Part shown: positions 61,205-64,000 of the stretch, one piece after another
Position numbering within the stretch: position 1 is the first letter of the stretch
How the letters are laid out: the number at the start of each line of letters is the position of its first letter
Assembly (NCBI RefSeq): GCF_004801395.1
Contig: NZ_SSOA01000001.1
Location: 124,001 to 188,000 of the forward strand
Length of the DNA stretch: 64,000 bases
From: Gillisella terrae
GTDB taxonomy: Bacteria > Pseudomonadota > Alphaproteobacteria > Rhizobiales > Rhizobiaceae
Reading direction: 5' to 3'
Program-made: the position numbers and the translations under genes
The notes under the pieces: generated by a model
The model's input: the letters and a program-made list of their open reading frames with translations, nothing else
The model's database searches: none
What the model was told of the DNA's origin: nothing

Positions 61205-63073
61205 ATGAACGAGCATGCCGCGGGATCTATACATTCGAGGCCATTTTTAATTGCGACCATTTGTGCTGCCATGTTTGTTGGTCTTGCGGCCTGGACTGAG
61301 CTTTCCAACTGGCAAACTCAGGTGTCGCGCATCAATTCCTATCTGGAGCAAACCGCTAAGGCGATTGCTCAGCACACCGATGATGTTATCGAAGTGGCAA
61401 AGCAGCCTTTGGTGGGGTTGGTGCTTCAGGTTCGCAACAACAATGATACGATGTTGCAAAAGCTCGAACTGATGCGAACGATGCGTGAGGTGACCCGGAA
61501 CTCACCTTACTTGCGCAGCCTGGCTTATCTGGGTGCGGATGGCCGATTGATTGAATCCACGACAAATGTCTTTTCTGCGGGTGTCGATTTATCCGACCGG
61601 GCCTATTTCATCCATCACCAACATTCCGAGGATCTGAGCCCACGCGCCGATGGGCCTTTTAAAGGCCCGGTGACCAATGAATGGTTTATGACCCTGTCCC
61701 AGCGCTTGAATGACCGCGAGGGACATTTTGCAGGCGTCATGGTTGCCACCATTGATATCAGAATGTTTGTCAATTTTTTCAAGGGCTTCAGTTTTCCGGG
61801 AGAGGCGACGCTCGCCATGATTGATGGTGATGGCCGTCTGCTTGTTCGCTCGCCGATGGATGAGAGTGCGTTAGGCACGAATCTGAGCCAAACGCCATTC
61901 TATCGAGATGCACTGCTGGCAAAAGGCAGCGGAAACTATCCTTATCGGTCTCCATTTGACGGTGTGTTCAAACAATCCGGCTATTATACCAGTCAGGCAA
62001 CCCACATTGCCGTGCTTGTTGCGATCCCTCAAAAAGATATTTTATGGTATTGGGTCACGGTTTCCAAAACCAGATGGCTGTTTTCCTTGGCGGCCATCTG
62101 CGCGGCATTGGCCATGGCCCTGCGGTTGAGGCACAATATGGCCATGGCGCGCCGCAACCAGCTGATGATTGCGGCACGAGATGCCGAATTTCAGCTGATA
62201 GCCAATGCATCGTCTGACCTGATCGAAAAGCTGGATGATAACGGCCTTCGGGAATATGTGTCGGCGGCCTCCCGATCGGTTCTGGAAGTTGATCCGGGCG
62301 ATATTGTCGGCAAAAGTGTGCTTGACGGTTATGATGCCGAGGTAAAGCAATATTGGTCCGAGGCGCTGGCCAATATTGCTGCCGGGTCTTCCATCGAGAG
62401 GCTGGTTTTCCGACGAACCAGAAAGAGTGGCGAAACAGCGTGGTTGGAAACGGTGATAACCCGTGTGCGCCATTTTGATGTTGGCGGCGGCATGGTTGCC
62501 ATCACCCGCGATGTCACCAGTCAGCGTTTGCTGCAAGAAGAGCTGGACCGACTGGCCAATACGGATGAATTGACCCAATTGTCAAACAAGCGCCATTTTA
62601 ATGCACAGTTGAGGCTGCGAACGGCAGAAGCAAGAGCAAATGGCCAGCCGTTTTCCCTTTTGCTCATGGATGTTGATCGCTTCAAACTGTTCAATGACAC
62701 CTATGGACATTTGCCCGGCGACACCTGTTTACGGCGCATTGCGGCTGAAATTTCGACAAGCATTCGCCCCGGCATGGATCTCGCGGCCCGATATGGTGGT
62801 GAAGAAATTGCGGTGTTGCTGCCTGGCCTTGGCGAGGATGAGGCCTGGGATAGGGCCGATATGATCCGCCAGCGCATCGCCGCTCTCGAGATCGAGCACG
62901 CAAAAAACCTGCCTTGGGCCTGTGTCACGGTGAGCATCGGTGTCGCGACGCTTGCGGTTGAGCAGAATGAAAGCGATGAGGCTCTGATCGTGCGGGCTGA
63001 TCAGGCTCTCTATCAGGCCAAAAATTCCGGGCGCAACACGGTTCTTGGCGGTCAAGGCCGCGTCACTGAATAA
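61205..63073 (+). CDS. Diguanylate cyclase with periplasmic dCache-like sensor and PAS
   Basis: A 622-residue membrane protein. TM1 (about 14-31) and TM2 (about 290-309) flank a periplasmic Cache-like sensor (YLRSLAYLGADGRLIEST, DLSDRAYFIHH, SFPGEATLAMIDGDGRLLVRSP). A PAS domain covers about 325-450 and a GGDEF domain about 460-618. The active motif reads RYGGEEIAV (GGEEI at 531-535), with Ile in place of the usual Phe; the catalytic acid pair is intact, so activity is plausible. Start ATG; a family A repeat lies just upstream and another just downstream. Confidence 0.88.
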   Translation: MNEHAAGSIHSRPFLIATICAAMFVGLAAWTELSNWQTQVSRINSYLEQTAKAIAQHTDDVIEVAKQPLVGLVLQVRNNNDTMLQKLELMRTMREVTRNSPYLRSLAYLGADGRLIESTTNVFSAGVDLSDRAYFIHHQHSEDLSPRADGPFKGPVTNEWFMTLSQRLNDREGHFAGVMVATIDIRMFVNFFKGFSFPGEATLAMIDGDGRLLVRSPMDESALGTNLSQTPFYRDALLAKGSGNYPYRSPFDGVFKQSGYYTSQATHIAVLVAIPQKDILWYWVTVSKTRWLFSLAAICAALAMALRLRHNMAMARRNQLMIAARDAEFQLIANASSDLIEKLDDNGLREYVSAASRSVLEVDPGDIVGKSVLDGYDAEVKQYWSEALANIAAGSSIERLVFRRTRKSGETAWLETVITRVRHFDVGGGMVAITRDVTSQRLLQEELDRLANTDELTQLSNKRHFNAQLRLRTAEARANGQPFSLLLMDVDRFKLFNDTYGHLPGDTCLRRIAAEISTSIRPGMDLAARYGGEEIAVLLPGLGEDEAWDRADMIRQRIAALEIEHAKNLPWACVTVSIGVATLAVEQNESDEALIVRADQALYQAKNSGRNTVLGGQGRVTE

Positions 63074-63109
63074 TTGCTTAAATCGATTCCGATTTAAGCA
63101 ATTATGCAG
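63069..63109. repeat. Family A element (copy 7, palindrome 1 only)
   Basis: TAATTGCTTAAATCGATTCC-GATTTAAGCAATTATGCAG. It begins at the stop codon of the diguanylate cyclase gene (TAA). Confidence 0.8.
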
Positions 63110-63111
63110 AA

Positions 63112-63139
63112 AGCTTTCCCCGGCTGGCCGGGGAAAGCT
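63112..63139 (-). terminator. Terminator of the alcohol dehydrogenase gene
   Basis: AGCTTTCCCCGG / CCGGGGAAAGCT, a perfect 12-bp stem with a 4-nt loop, lies 20 bp beyond the dehydrogenase stop on the minus strand. Confidence 0.75.
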
Positions 63140-63158
63140 GTGCAAGACGTATGCGTGA

Positions 63159-64000
63159 TCAGGCGTCAAGCGTTGCCATATCGATCACAAAGCGGTAGCG
63201 GACATCGCTTTTCAGCACACGGTCATAGGCTTTGTTGATATCTTTGATATCAATAATCTCAATGTCCGAGGTAATGTTGTGCTTGCCGCAGAAATCGAGC
63301 ATTTCCTGCGTTTCCTTGATTGAGCCAATCATGGAGCCAGACAGGTTGCGGCGCGCAGGAATGAGCGAGAAAGCGTGCACCGGCACTGGCTTTTCCGGAA
63401 CGCCCAGCAGCACCATGGTGCCATCCACCTTGAGCAGGTTGAGATAGGCATTCCAATCAATATCGGCACTGACGGTGCAGATAATCAGGTCAAACGTACC
63501 TGCCAGTTTTATAAAGGTCTCGGCATCGCTTGTGGCGTAATAGTGCTTTGCACCCAGCCGCAGGCCATCTTCTTTCTTGGAAAGTGTCTGGCTCAAAACT
63601 GTAATCTCGGCACCCATGGCGGCACCAAGCTTGACGCCCATGTGGCCAAGGCCACCCATGCCAACGATGGCCACCTTTTTGCCAGGGCCTGCCTGCCAGT
63701 GGGCAAGCGGCGAATAGAGCGTAATGCCAGCGCACAGCAAAGGTGCCGCAGCATCAAGTGGCAGATTGTCGGGGATGGACAGCACATAGCCTTCCTTGAC
63801 CACGATGCTGTCAGAATAACCGCCCTGGGTCACGGTTTTGCCATCGGCTTCATAGCTGCTGTAGGTTTGCACCAGACCGGGCTGATATTGTTCGGTGTCA
63901 ACATCACGGGTCTGGCAGTGGACGCAGGAATCCACAAAACAGCCAACACCAACGTGATCACCAACCTTGAATTTGCTGACCTTTGAGCCAACCGCCGTCA
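63159..64000 (-). CDS. Zinc-type NADP-dependent alcohol/aldehyde dehydrogenase (YahK-like), 5'-truncated by the window
   Basis: The reading frame is open to the window edge; the visible 280 residues start within the GroES domain ([18 protein letters not shown], structural-zinc Cys). The Rossmann motif is [23 protein letters not shown], followed by [30 protein letters not shown]. Members reduce aldehydes with NADPH (cinnamyl-type ADH / YahK). The internal GTG at VDSCVHC is not the true start. The catalytic zinc ligands lie in the missing N-terminal part. Confidence 0.87.
   Translation of the reverse strand, partial: TAVGSKVSKFKVGDHVGVGCFVDSCVHCQTRDVDTEQYQPGLVQTYSSYEADGKTVTQGGYSDSIVVKEGYVLSIPDNLPLDAAAPLLCAGITLYSPLAHWQAGPGKKVAIVGMGGLGHMGVKLGAAMGAEITVLSQTLSKKEDGLRLGAKHYYATSDAETFIKLAGTFDLIICTVSADIDWNAYLNLLKVDGTMVLLGVPEKPVPVHAFSLIPARRNLSGSMIGSIKETQEMLDFCGKHNITSDIEIIDIKDINKAYDRVLKSDVRYRFVIDMATLDA

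Overview
The window is a gene-dense chromosomal segment of an alphaproteobacterium, most likely Rhizobiaceae (Agrobacterium/Allorhizobium/Rhizobium-like). The evidence is a rhizobial-type urt and ure layout (urtB with a long N-terminal domain; ureD-A-DUF1272-ureB-LprI-like-GT29-like-ureC-...-ureE-F-G), protein-level resemblance throughout, and several families of palindromic intergenic repeats of the kind found in rhizobia. The species cannot be fixed from sequence alone.

Layout. 1-4.7 kb: urea ABC transporter urtBCDE (urtA would lie upstream of the window). 4.7-15.1 kb: a secreted esterase, then the urease operon with three non-canonical passengers; a glycosyltransferase and a peroxiredoxin sit between ureC and ureE. 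15.2-20.9 kb: a Crp/Fnr regulator with an FNR-type box upstream, and an RND efflux pair. 21.2-37.3 kb: reductive pyrimidine catabolism. This holds an NMT1-type ABC importer, dihydropyrimidinase, carbamoyl-beta-alanine amidohydrolase, a RutR-like TetR regulator with a RutR-like operator beside it, and the dihydropyrimidine dehydrogenase pair preA/preT. A DMT transporter and a CHASE-PAS-GGDEF-EAL protein lie inside this region. 37.5-41.3 kb: DUF2325, an unknown small protein, DUF423, truncated haemoglobin and glgX. 41.5-46.1 kb: a Tat-exported hydrolase and the ATP-grasp / alpha-E / transglutaminase trio. 46.1-49.5 kb: LysR with quinone oxidoreductase, a J-domain-like protein, MarR and tRNA-Arg(CCG). 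49.8-57.2 kb: small secreted proteins, DUF2026, a DEAD-box helicase and a very large multi-PAS hybrid histidine-kinase-like protein lacking its phospho-acceptor histidine. 57.2-64 kb: mnmD divergent from an MnmC2-like oxidase, DUF1045, allantoinase puuE, a diguanylate cyclase and a partial alcohol dehydrogenase.

Function. The segment is dominated by scavenging of organic nitrogen: urea uptake and hydrolysis, pyrimidine uptake and reductive breakdown, and allantoin ring opening. c-di-GMP signalling, redox/oxygen sensing and envelope functions are interleaved.

The most unusual observations are: (i) a repeat family whose outer TAG/CTA or core supplies the stop codons of eight genes; (ii) two DUF559 endonuclease genes, each beside large GC-rich palindromes, inserted in the same orientation into the pyrimidine operon; (iii) a 1215-residue hybrid kinase with His to Gln (residue 689) and N-box Asn to Glu (residue 806) changes; (iv) a sialyltransferase-like (GT29) protein inside the urease operon; and (v) a 36-codon ORF coupled by ATGA overlaps on both sides.
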